From Bacteroidota bacterium (GTDB lineage: Bacteria > Bacteroidota > Bacteroidia > Chitinophagales > Saprospiraceae), in NCBI GenBank assembly GCA_003045895.1, contig PZPC01000049.1, forward strand, positions 1 through 37,469: a stretch of DNA of 37,469 nucleotides, read 5' to 3'. The translations under genes were made by a program, and so were the position numbers. A model generated the notes under the pieces. The model was not told where the DNA came from. It worked only from the letters and a program-made list of their open reading frames with translations, and did no database searches. Positions 16,701-22,764 of the stretch are shown one piece after another. Positions within the stretch are counted from its first letter, which is position 1. Every line of letters begins with the position of its first letter.

Positions 16701-16815
16701 CTACGGTGTACGGGCTGCTACCCGGTGTACGCGGCGTTAAGACCGGCTTTTGAGCCAGCAAAGGAATGCTGATAAGCAGAAGGAGTAAAAAGGTAAGGAG
16801 CGTGAAGTTCCGCAT
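13717..16815 (-). CDS. Secreted M4 (thermolysin-family) metallopeptidase with beta-propeller and T9SS domain
   Basis: I start at ATG 16815 because it opens a proper signal peptide (MRNFTLLTFLLLLLISIPLLAQ); the frame extends 18 codons further up without signal character. The 1032-residue product has an FTP/PepSY-type propeptide (to about 280), then a catalytic M4 domain with zinc motif HEISH at 443-447 and third ligand Glu467 in GALNESFAD, the 24-residue offset seen in thermolysin. NGGVHINSGIPNRAFF holds the catalytic histidine of the C-terminal M4 domain. A Gly/Ser/Thr linker (about 606-620) leads to WD40/PD40-like repeats (about 620-915) with TPVWRNAAISRDG-type strands. The last 80 residues are a T9SS sorting domain (YTLEWALPEASTVQAKVVDLLGRPVW..LPTGAYILQLRAG). 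It should be exported and anchored or released at the cell surface for protein degradation. Confidence 0.93.
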   Translation of the reverse strand: MRNFTLLTFLLLLLISIPLLAQKPVLTPRTPGSSPYTVAELSSSFNPAVIVRDRSLSSRRPVAFTPHTQARPLIASDHRITRWQAQPNATTGLPDWIRLEGPGLHMGTPTEQSRQWLAAVATSWGVAKPAESFVLTNTHTDELGLVHLSWQQQWQGIPVYGNELKTHARDGRLYLLHGRALPDANVAVVPAIDADAALALAKTAVAKHTRYKTLSADELQLLGHAQVEQELVIFYPDETLTEAHLAWSITLVPNLAANWELIIDAHTGARLRETDHLCHFLPPNGPESTTATDLLGIGRTIHSYEWNNQNYLIDASRPMFDGPNSNFPDEAQGVIWTINGNNTSPVNDNFNTTHNVSAGNFWNDRLAVSAHYNAGEAYRYFLETFNRNSINGQGGNIISLINISEDDGSSMDNAFWNGQAMFYGNGNTAFTAPLAKALDVAGHEISHGVVQSTANLDYQGESGALNESFADIFGAMIDRNDWKMGEDVVNTNIFPTGALRDLSNPNNGGSSLNDNGWQPAHTNQQYTGSQDNGGVHINSGIPNRAFFLFATQVGKDKAEQVYYYALNQYLTRSSKFLDLRASVVQACLDRYGQAEANAAITAFNTVGIGSGGSGGTPTNTQADLAANPGEEYILYTDGNFNNLYLRTPDGELIANPLSTLDPLSKPTVTDDGRFVVFVAQDKTIRAIEIDWANNQIVGTTTLSTSPVWRNAAISRDGLRLAALTDDNDNRLLVFDLSQSSVPGIPYELTNPTTSEGVATGNVLYADVLEWDHSGEYVLYDARNIIPNQNGTDIDYWDIGFIEVWNNATDDFSDGFISKLFSSLPDNTSVGNPTFAKNSPYIIALDFIDDNDGTYYLLGANTETGETGLLYQNNQLSYPSYSVQDDEIIFDATTSGDAILGTVALNPDKITAADDAFIFLDNGFAGARWGIWFANGQRQLVGDQEAPATRSWAQVFPTVSRGSYTLEWALPEASTVQAKVVDLLGRPVWQNQWRNASGPHQQMIDLTGLPTGAYILQLRAGDRQLSQRLIVAQ

Positions 16816-16899
16816 GATGGACGTGGATTTGGGGGTATTAATAAAACCGGTAGTAACCAGGTTGGTCATTTAAATACAAGCAGGGTTAAGCCGCAAACG

Positions 16900-17334
16900 T
16901 TACTGGAGAGGTACCAGTGCTTTCAGTTCGTTGTATAAATTTTGTACCGCTTCGGGTACGGGTTGTTCGGGGTCACCCCAGGTGATCTTCTGGCTGCCAT
17001 CAGCCGTGGATCGGCTAATGAAATAATACCTGTTACCTGGGAAGTCGAAATCGATATCCGTCAATTCTAAGTCATCAAAATGGGTGTATAATTCTTTCGT
17101 AATGCGCTTTTTTGCGGGGGGGATACTCACCGTATCTCCTTGGATACCATCGGATCGGAAAAGTTGCCCATTGGGTAGGAGGTGGTAGGTGGTCAGGGTT
17201 CCGGCAAAACCACCGCCACTGCCGAAGGCCAACTGATCGGCCGGGAAATTCGTGTTGGAATAGGTGTTGCGTTGGCATTGCCACAGCACCAGGACCAAAC
17301 AGCACAGCAAGAAAGGGAGTAGAAATGGTTTCAT
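16900..17334 (-). CDS. Small hypothetical lipoprotein
   Basis: This 144-residue protein has a hydrophobic leader ending LVLWQC, with Cys20 as a plausible lipidation site (the lipobox is atypical). The mature part contains GSGGGFAGTLTTYHLLPNGQLFRSDG and ends with a short helical stretch (VQNLYNELKALVPL). I do not recognise a named domain with certainty; similar small lipoproteins with a 'fastened' TYxLxxDGxL strand pair occur in Bacteroidota. It is 84 bp upstream of the M4 peptidase gene on the same strand, so they may be co-transcribed. Confidence 0.7.
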   Translation of the reverse strand: MKPFLLPFLLCCLVLVLWQCQRNTYSNTNFPADQLAFGSGGGFAGTLTTYHLLPNGQLFRSDGIQGDTVSIPPAKKRITKELYTHFDDLELTDIDFDFPGNRYYFISRSTADGSQKITWGDPEQPVPEAVQNLYNELKALVPLQ

Positions 17335-17408
17335 AAGACGGACAAGGCTTTGGTTGCCGGAAATTAAGGGATTTTCGGTTATCCCCGGCGATTATCTTTC
17401 CTGCAGCA

Positions 17409-17843
17409 CTACCGTTCTTCCCATCTTTTCAATTCCAGGCGAATACCGGTATGCATAACTTGTTGTGGTCGGAAGGCGATTTCCAGGAAGGACGGCTTCT
17501 GCCATTTGGCGGAAGGGTTATTGGAAAAAGCGTAGGGCTCTTTCGGAATGCCGAAGGCGTTGGTGTCCAGTTTGCCATTGTCGTTGAGGTCGTGGTAAAC
17601 GGCGATGGCGTGTGCCTGATTGGCCATAAAGGGAACCATCAGTCGCACTTCACGGGTAGAAGTGACGGGAATGATTTGATCAAAAATGGCTGCTTTTTGC
17701 TGCTCAAAATCTGCCGGGTCATCGTAAATAGCCAGGTGCAGCGAACCCTTGGGGTTGCTGACATTACAAATACTCACCTCCAGACTGGTCAGCGGCAATG
17801 GAGCAATGCCCAGGGTGAGCAGGTACAATAGCAAACTGTTCAT
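17409..17843 (-). CDS. DUF2141 domain secreted protein
   Basis: This 144-residue protein begins with a signal peptide-like stretch (MNSLLLYLLTLGIAPLPLTS). The mature part matches the DUF2141 pattern: GSLHLAIYDDPADF near the start, AIAVYHDLNDNGKLDTNAFGIPKEPYAFSNN in the middle (a Ca-binding-like DxNxNGxxD loop), and FLEIAFRPQ near the end. These are small beta-sandwich periplasmic or surface proteins of unknown role. It is divergent from the NMT1-like gene and 74 bp upstream of the small lipoprotein. Confidence 0.88.
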   Translation of the reverse strand: MNSLLLYLLTLGIAPLPLTSLEVSICNVSNPKGSLHLAIYDDPADFEQQKAAIFDQIIPVTSTREVRLMVPFMANQAHAIAVYHDLNDNGKLDTNAFGIPKEPYAFSNNPSAKWQKPSFLEIAFRPQQVMHTGIRLELKRWEER

Positions 17844-18023
17844 AGCGACTAATCCAACAAGGGTTCAGTGATCAATTTTTATCAGGAGAAAAACGATTGG
17901 CCAGGGCTGTTTGTTGCCTGCCGGCAATCGGATAAGGTTAAACCCGGGATAGTCAGGTTCAATGGCTTCGTTTTCGCGCGGCGATTATTTGCATTTAACC
18001 TACACCTGCCCTACATTTACCCC
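17844..18023. promoter_or_regulatory. Divergent intergenic region, DUF2141 / NMT1-like gene
   Basis: This 180-bp region must contain promoters for both directions. Toward the + strand, TTTG at 17988-17991 and TACATTTA at 18012-18019 (one mismatch to TAnnTTTG) are 20 bp apart. The predicted start of transcription would fall at or just after the ATG at 18024, so either the mRNA is leaderless or the match is chance. Confidence 0.3.
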
Positions 18024-18887
18024 ATGAGTAAGAAGACCATTCGTGTTGGGGGGGTCCCCGAGCATTTTAACCTGCCAATCCACCTGGCCCACGAGCGCGG
18101 TGATTTTCACAGCCGTGGAATAGAAATAGCGTGGACGGACTTCAAAGGAGGAACCGGCCAAATGACCGAAGCCCTGCGCACCGGTACCGTCGATGTCTGC
18201 ATCCTGCTTACCGAGGGCATCATCAAAGCTATTATTGCGGGTAGCCCCAGCAAAATTATTAGCAATTACGTGACTTCGCCACTCATCTGGGGGGTTCATA
18301 CGGCGGCGGACAATCCCCTGACCAACTACCGGGATGTTTTCAGCCGCCAGTATGCCATCAGCCGGTTGGGGTCAGGTTCGCACCTGATGGCCATTGTCGA
18401 TGCGAACAGCAAGGACCAGCAACTCACGGCAGACCAGTTCACCGTCGTCAGGAACCTGGATGGTGCACTCGACTCCCTGACTAAACAGGAAACGGACGTC
18501 TTTTACTGGGAAAAATACACCACCAAGCCCTTCGTCACCGACGGGCAACTTAAGCGGATCGGGGAGTTCCTCACTCCCTGGCCCTGTTTTGTCGTAGCCG
18601 CTACCGATGAGGTGTTAAAAAGCCAACCGGAAAATATCATTCGCCTGCTGCGCACCCTGCACGATTCCTGCGACCAATTTATGCAGGACGAAGGCGCCAT
18701 TGCCACCGTCAGCGACCGCTACGGGCTTACCCTCGACGATGCGACCCGTTGGTACCACAGTACCGAATGGGCGATCCATGGCTGGGTCAGTGATAAGATG
18801 TTGAAAAGTGTCGTGTATTCCTTGCGTTCGGCGGGTATCATTACCCCCGAAGAAGTTGTTCCGGAACTGGTATGGAAGCGCAATTAA
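18024..18887 (+). CDS. NMT1/SsuA-like substrate-binding protein without signal peptide
   Basis: ATG 18024 gives a 287-residue product beginning MSKKTIRVGGVPEHFNLPIHLA, the usual first strand and helix of the type-2 periplasmic-binding fold. The frame runs open to 17868, but that extension looks like translated intergenic DNA. Features include GIEIAWTDFKGGTGQMTEALRTGTVDVCILLTEG (ligand-cleft region), SRLGSGSHLMAIVDA and a C-terminal helical lobe. No signal peptide or lipobox is visible, and no permease or ATPase gene is near, so it is probably cytoplasmic and not part of a classical importer. Such solo proteins can act in thiamine-precursor (THI5-like) or sensory roles, but the THI5 CCCFC motif is absent. 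Function is unknown. Confidence 0.8.
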   Translation: MSKKTIRVGGVPEHFNLPIHLAHERGDFHSRGIEIAWTDFKGGTGQMTEALRTGTVDVCILLTEGIIKAIIAGSPSKIISNYVTSPLIWGVHTAADNPLTNYRDVFSRQYAISRLGSGSHLMAIVDANSKDQQLTADQFTVVRNLDGALDSLTKQETDVFYWEKYTTKPFVTDGQLKRIGEFLTPWPCFVVAATDEVLKSQPENIIRLLRTLHDSCDQFMQDEGAIATVSDRYGLTLDDATRWYHSTEWAIHGWVSDKMLKSVVYSLRSAGIITPEEVVPELVWKRN

Positions 18888-18917
18888 GCCAGTGTTGCCT
18901 GCGGTAGGCCCAGCCTG

Positions 18918-19910
18918 CTAGATCGCCCACTTGATGTAGATTGCTCCCCAGGTAAAGCCACCGCCAAAGGCCGTCAGGATAATGTTGTCGCCCTTGGTCA
19001 GTTGGTCTTCGTAGTCCCACAGACAGAGCGGAATGGTAGCCGCCGTCGTATTGCCGTATTTATGGATATTGATCATTACGCGTTCCAGCGGAAAATCAGC
19101 CATCCGCGAAACCGTCTCAATGATCCGGATATTGGCCTGGTGAGGAACCAGCCAGCGAATATCGTCGGTAACCAGGTTGTTGCGTACCATCACCTCCTGT
19201 ACAACGCTACTCATACCCGAAACCGCCGCCTTGAAGACAGGTCGCCCATTTTGGTAAATATTGTGTTCGCCAGCCAGCACCGAATCCACCGTGGCCGGAT
19301 ACTTGGATCCGCCTGCTTTCAGCTGCAGGAGGTCTACGCCCGAGCCATCGCAGTGGTGCCGATAATCGATGATGCCGTGGCCAGTGGTGTCTGGTTCCAG
19401 CAGCACGGCGCCAGCGCCATCGCCAAAGATAATGCAGGTAGACCGGTCGGTATAATCTACAATGGCCGACATCTTGTCGGCACCTACGACGATCACCTTT
19501 TTGTGGCTCCCACTGGTGATAAACTGCGCACCCGTCGTAAGGGCGTATAAGAAACCGGAGCAAGCCGCTCCGAGGTCGAAACAAAAAGCATTTTTGATGC
19601 CTACCGCGTGTGCAATCAGGTTAGCGGTATCGGGAAAGTGCATGTCGGCCGTCACCGTAGCACAAATGACCAATTCCACATCTTCGGGGCGGGTCTTGGT
19701 TTTTTCCAGCAATCCCCGCACGGCTTCAATACCCATGACCGAAGTGCCCAGGCCTTCGCCTTTCAGAATGTGGCGCTCCTTGACGCCAGTGCGAGAGGTG
19801 ATCCACTCGTCATTGGTGTCGACCATGGTCTCCAATTCCGCATTGGTCAGTATGTAATCGGGAACGTAACCCTGAACACCAGTAATAGCAGCACGAATTT
19901 TGGACGTCAT
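18918..19910 (-). CDS. fabH: 3-oxoacyl-ACP synthase III (FabH)
   Basis: This 330-residue enzyme condenses acetyl-CoA (or a branched starter) with malonyl-ACP to start fatty-acid synthesis. The catalytic triad is intact: Cys117 in GAACSGF, His257 in VPHQANIR and Asn287 in GNTTAA. The N-terminus (AAITGVQGYVPDYILTNAELETMVDTNDEWITSRTGVKERH) is typical, with Trp36 and Arg40 in the CoA-binding region. Length matches the family. It converges on the NMT1-like gene with a 30-bp gap. Bacteroidota often carry more than one FabH, so this may not be the only copy. Confidence 0.96.
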   Translation of the reverse strand: MTSKIRAAITGVQGYVPDYILTNAELETMVDTNDEWITSRTGVKERHILKGEGLGTSVMGIEAVRGLLEKTKTRPEDVELVICATVTADMHFPDTANLIAHAVGIKNAFCFDLGAACSGFLYALTTGAQFITSGSHKKVIVVGADKMSAIVDYTDRSTCIIFGDGAGAVLLEPDTTGHGIIDYRHHCDGSGVDLLQLKAGGSKYPATVDSVLAGEHNIYQNGRPVFKAAVSGMSSVVQEVMVRNNLVTDDIRWLVPHQANIRIIETVSRMADFPLERVMINIHKYGNTTAATIPLCLWDYEDQLTKGDNIILTAFGGGFTWGAIYIKWAI

Positions 19911-20169
19911 TGTAAGGTCAAGTTAAAGCTCGGAAAAAATGTTACTGGTTATTTGAGGTGCAGCAAAGGCACCACAAATAACCAGGAAATATAAAAATCG
20001 CCGCAAGGTAGGAAAAACTGCCAGATTCTAAAAACGGCCCTGCCGCCTGAATGTCTCCTTATTACGATGGCTGAGTAGCGGTAATAAAGGCCAAACCGGA
20101 GAGCACCTGCGTAGGGCAGGTCGCGCCGGTCGGACAGCGGATAAATAATGGAGAACAAGTGCCTGTGGC
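19911..20169. other. Intergenic region, no clear gene
   Basis: This 259-bp region lies between fabH and the symporter, both on the - strand. A 69-codon frame on the - strand (19949-20158) lacks signal, membrane or domain character, and I leave it unannotated. No strong hairpin with a T tract or spaced promoter was seen. Confidence 0.4.
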
Positions 20170-21789
20170 CTAACCCGGAAGATCTTCTTCCTGATCCTGG
20201 TAGGGTTCGTGCTTGTCCATCTGCGCTTCGTAATCGTGGTAAGAAATAGCCAGCAGCCCCAGGAAGGTCAGGAACCCGTTGAGGGCAATAATGAGGAAGC
20301 CAAACTGAAACCCGTAGAGCAGGTCATTGGAATAGTAGTCCATGAAAAAGGAAAGCACCGGTGCCAGGAGACAAACCAGTATCACCAGGTTGACTTTTGA
20401 CCAGCGTTCGGGCAAGTTTTTGCCCCAGCCGTAGCTGCGCAAATCGATGGTTTCCCGGATTTTTAAATTGGTAAACATCCCGAAGGTAAACAAGCCCAAC
20501 AGCGGCCCGTAGGTGTAGCCCGCTGCCGTAAACAACTGCTTGATCACAGCCTCGTTGTTTAAGGCATTGAAAATGAGAATGACCCCCAGGAGCACAACGG
20601 AAAAGCCAATGTGAACGTAAAAGCGGGTTCGCTTTAGCTCTGCTTCCAGGCGGTCGGTTTTCTCAAAGTTGAGGAAATCCACGCAAAAAGAAGTCGTTAG
20701 CGCCGTCAGCGCCGAGTCGGCACTGGAATAGGCCGCAGCTACTAAGCCAATGATAAACAAGATGCCAATGTAAGGGGCCAGGTAATTGAGTGCAATAAGT
20801 GGGTAGAGCTTGTCGCTGCTGGCCGGAATTTCAATGCCTACCTGGATGGCGTAGATGTACAACAAAGCGCCCAGCGTCAGGAAAAGAATATTGGCAAAAA
20901 ACAGGACGATGCTGAAGGTGAACATGTTTTTTTGCGCATCCCGCAGGCTGCGGCAACTGAGGTTCTTTTGCATCATATCCTGGTCCAGCCCCGTCATGAC
21001 GATCGTAATGAGCGCACCCGCCAGAAACTGCTTCCAGAAATTATTGGGATCATTCCAGCCACCGTCAAAGGAAAAAACCTGGCTGTAGGCGCTGTTCTTA
21101 ACCATGCTAAAAAGGCCGCTGATGTCTGTTTCCAAAGCTTCGCCAATACCGATAATGGTAAGTACCACGGCCGTCAGCATAGATAAAGTCTGAACGGTAT
21201 CGGTGTACACAATGGTCTTGATCCCGCCTTTAAAGGTGTACACCCAAATGAGTGCAATCGTTGTGACCACTGTCAGGAAAAAAGGGATACCGAAAGCGTT
21301 CATCACAAATTCCTGCAGCACAATCGCCACCAGGTACAGCCGGAAAGAGGAGCCTACGACCCGTGAGAGCATGAAGTAAAAGGCGCCAATTTTGTAGGAA
21401 TACCGACCAAAACGCTGTTCCAGAAACTGGTAGATCGATGTGAGATTAAGCCGGTAATACAAGGGTAAGAGAATGGTTGCTATGACCACGTAACCCAGCA
21501 GGTAGCCCATGACCATCTGCAAATAGGAGAACCCATTGGTGTTTCCGGTGGTGGGGTCTACCTGTCCGACCCAACCGGGAACCGAGATAAAAGTAACCCC
21601 GGACAAGCTGGCTCCAATCATGCCAAAAGCGACCAAAAACCAGGGGGATTGGCGGCCAGCAAGGAAAAAAGACGCATTGCTGTCCGAATTCTTGCTGGTG
21701 AAATAGGAAATAGTAATCAGCACCAGGAAATACAAGGCGATGATGCTCAAAATAACCGTTGGTGTCAAGGTTTGTAACATAGGAAGCAA
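20170..21789 (-). CDS. Sodium:solute symporter (SSS family)
   Basis: This 539-residue inner-membrane protein has about 13 hydrophobic helices, as expected for the SSS/LeuT fold. The first helix is LTPTVILSIIALYFLVLITISYFT; the unwound helix 1 and Na-site region appears as FGMIGASLSGVTFISVPGWVG. Later helices include GLVAAAYSSADSALTALTTSFCVDF, whose Ser/Ala run matches the conserved Na+-binding helix 8. The C-terminal tail is acidic and cytoplasmic (DKHEPYQDQEEDLPG). The transported solute (sugar, sialic acid, amino acid or proline-like) cannot be told. A start at the fourth codon (Met4) is also possible. Confidence 0.93.
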   Translation of the reverse strand: MLPMLQTLTPTVILSIIALYFLVLITISYFTSKNSDSNASFFLAGRQSPWFLVAFGMIGASLSGVTFISVPGWVGQVDPTTGNTNGFSYLQMVMGYLLGYVVIATILLPLYYRLNLTSIYQFLEQRFGRYSYKIGAFYFMLSRVVGSSFRLYLVAIVLQEFVMNAFGIPFFLTVVTTIALIWVYTFKGGIKTIVYTDTVQTLSMLTAVVLTIIGIGEALETDISGLFSMVKNSAYSQVFSFDGGWNDPNNFWKQFLAGALITIVMTGLDQDMMQKNLSCRSLRDAQKNMFTFSIVLFFANILFLTLGALLYIYAIQVGIEIPASSDKLYPLIALNYLAPYIGILFIIGLVAAAYSSADSALTALTTSFCVDFLNFEKTDRLEAELKRTRFYVHIGFSVVLLGVILIFNALNNEAVIKQLFTAAGYTYGPLLGLFTFGMFTNLKIRETIDLRSYGWGKNLPERWSKVNLVILVCLLAPVLSFFMDYYSNDLLYGFQFGFLIIALNGFLTFLGLLAISYHDYEAQMDKHEPYQDQEEDLPG

Positions 21790-21862
21790 GCTGGATACAG
21801 CGCCGTCACTTGAGGCCTTAAATAACAGTTTGTTAACGGTCCTTATTGTTAAACAGCACGGG

Positions 21863-21870
21863 CAAAGATA
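21863..21870 (-). promoter_or_regulatory. -7 promoter element for the symporter gene
   Basis: TATCTTTG on the - strand matches TAnnTTTG exactly. It sits 73 bp upstream of the symporter ATG. No TTG lies at the expected -33 distance, so this is only a half-match. Confidence 0.45.
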
Positions 21871-21899
21871 TAAAATTCCCCATTTTACGGATCATTCCT

Positions 21900-21935
21900 A
21901 ATAAAAAACAAGCCCGGCCGTAAAGACGACCGGGC
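21900..21935 (-). terminator. Rho-independent terminator after the small beta-barrel gene
   Basis: A 10-bp stem with one mismatch (GCCCGG..CGT at 21912-21921 pairing with ACG..CCGGGC at 21926-21935) is followed on the - strand by TTGTTTTTTATT (21911-21900). It lies about 80 bp beyond the stop codon of the - strand gene at 22017 and upstream of the symporter promoter. Confidence 0.85.
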
Positions 21936-22016
21936 CAGCAGACCATGGAGTGGGTAGTTAGGTAGTGGGTTTAGGTCGGGTAGGTTGGAGGGTGTATATA
22001 GTGGGATCTAAAAAAA

Positions 22017-22592
22017 TTAATCGCCCCAGGACAAGCCAAAACGCATTTCGATCTGTGCAAAGGGTGCCGACAGGTCGCCGCTCGACAGGTCAAATTTGTC
22101 GCTGTTGCCTACGAAGCGGTAGCCGCCCTCAAAGCCGAGCCGGAACCACTGGAAGATATTGAACTCCAGGCCGCCCGAGGGTTGAAAGACAAACATGCGA
22201 TCCGTGCCAGGTTGCTCGTCGACGGTCACTTTACCCCTGCCGACCAGGAAGGTGAAGCGGGGATGGAGCATCTTGACGGAGTTGGGGGCGATACCGACCA
22301 CCGGGCCGTGGTACCGGAAATTCAGTCCTTGTGCGCCTTCATTCAGCAGGATCTTGTCGCGGGTTTCGTAGCCGCCCCAACCCACAAACAGGTCGCGGCC
22401 AAATTCTACGCCCCCGTAACCACCGCGAATCAGCGTCCAGTCGTCGTTGTTGAAGCTGGAAAAATTGTAGGTCGCCGATCCCCAGATACCAGAAAGGCGG
22501 AGGTTGGTGCTGTTGAACAAAGTTTCTTCGGATTGAGCCTGTAGGCTCAGGCTTGCTACCAGTAGCAAACCCAGGAATAGCGGAGTTTTCAT
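22017..22592 (-). CDS. Small outer-membrane beta-barrel protein
   Basis: ATG 22592 opens a good signal peptide (MKTPLFLGLLLVASLSLQAQ) in a 191-residue product; the frame extends 30 codons further up without sense. The mature protein has alternating strands such as LRLSGIWGSATYNFSSFNNDDWTLIRGGYGGVEFGRDLFVGWGGYET and a last strand FAQIEMRFGLSWGD. Size suggests an 8-strand barrel of the OmpA/OmpX or opacity type. There is no OmpA peptidoglycan-binding domain. Function is unknown. Its own terminator lies downstream, and a perfect 16-bp palindrome lies in its upstream region. Confidence 0.82.
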   Translation of the reverse strand: MKTPLFLGLLLVASLSLQAQSEETLFNSTNLRLSGIWGSATYNFSSFNNDDWTLIRGGYGGVEFGRDLFVGWGGYETRDKILLNEGAQGLNFRYHGPVVGIAPNSVKMLHPRFTFLVGRGKVTVDEQPGTDRMFVFQPSGGLEFNIFQWFRLGFEGGYRFVGNSDKFDLSSGDLSAPFAQIEMRFGLSWGD

Positions 22593-22633
22593 CGTCGGGT
22601 GTTTTAGTATGAAAAAGGTTTGATTTTTTGGGG

Positions 22634-22649
22634 CACTACCGCAGTAGTG
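22634..22649. promoter_or_regulatory. Perfect inverted repeat upstream of the small beta-barrel gene
   Basis: CACTAC-CGCA-GTAGTG lies 42 bp upstream of ATG 22592. It has 6-bp perfect arms and no T tract in either direction, so it looks more like a protein-binding site or a leader hairpin than a terminator. Confidence 0.35.
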
Positions 22650-22764
22650 GGGTGGGATAACCTGCAACGAATATACCGCCATAAATGACAGGGCGCTAGT
22701 CCTTTAACGCTGTTTAACGCGACTTAACAAAGGGATAACTTTTTAGCTAACCCCAAAGGGGGGG

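Noticed and set aside
18888-18917. Possible terminator between the convergent NMT1-like gene and fabH
   Set aside because: Only short arms (GCCT/AGGC) are present and no T tract follows, so it is not supported.
19949-20158. 69-codon - strand frame between fabH and the symporter
   Set aside because: It has no recognisable motif, no hydrophobic leader and no start context; kept as noncoding.
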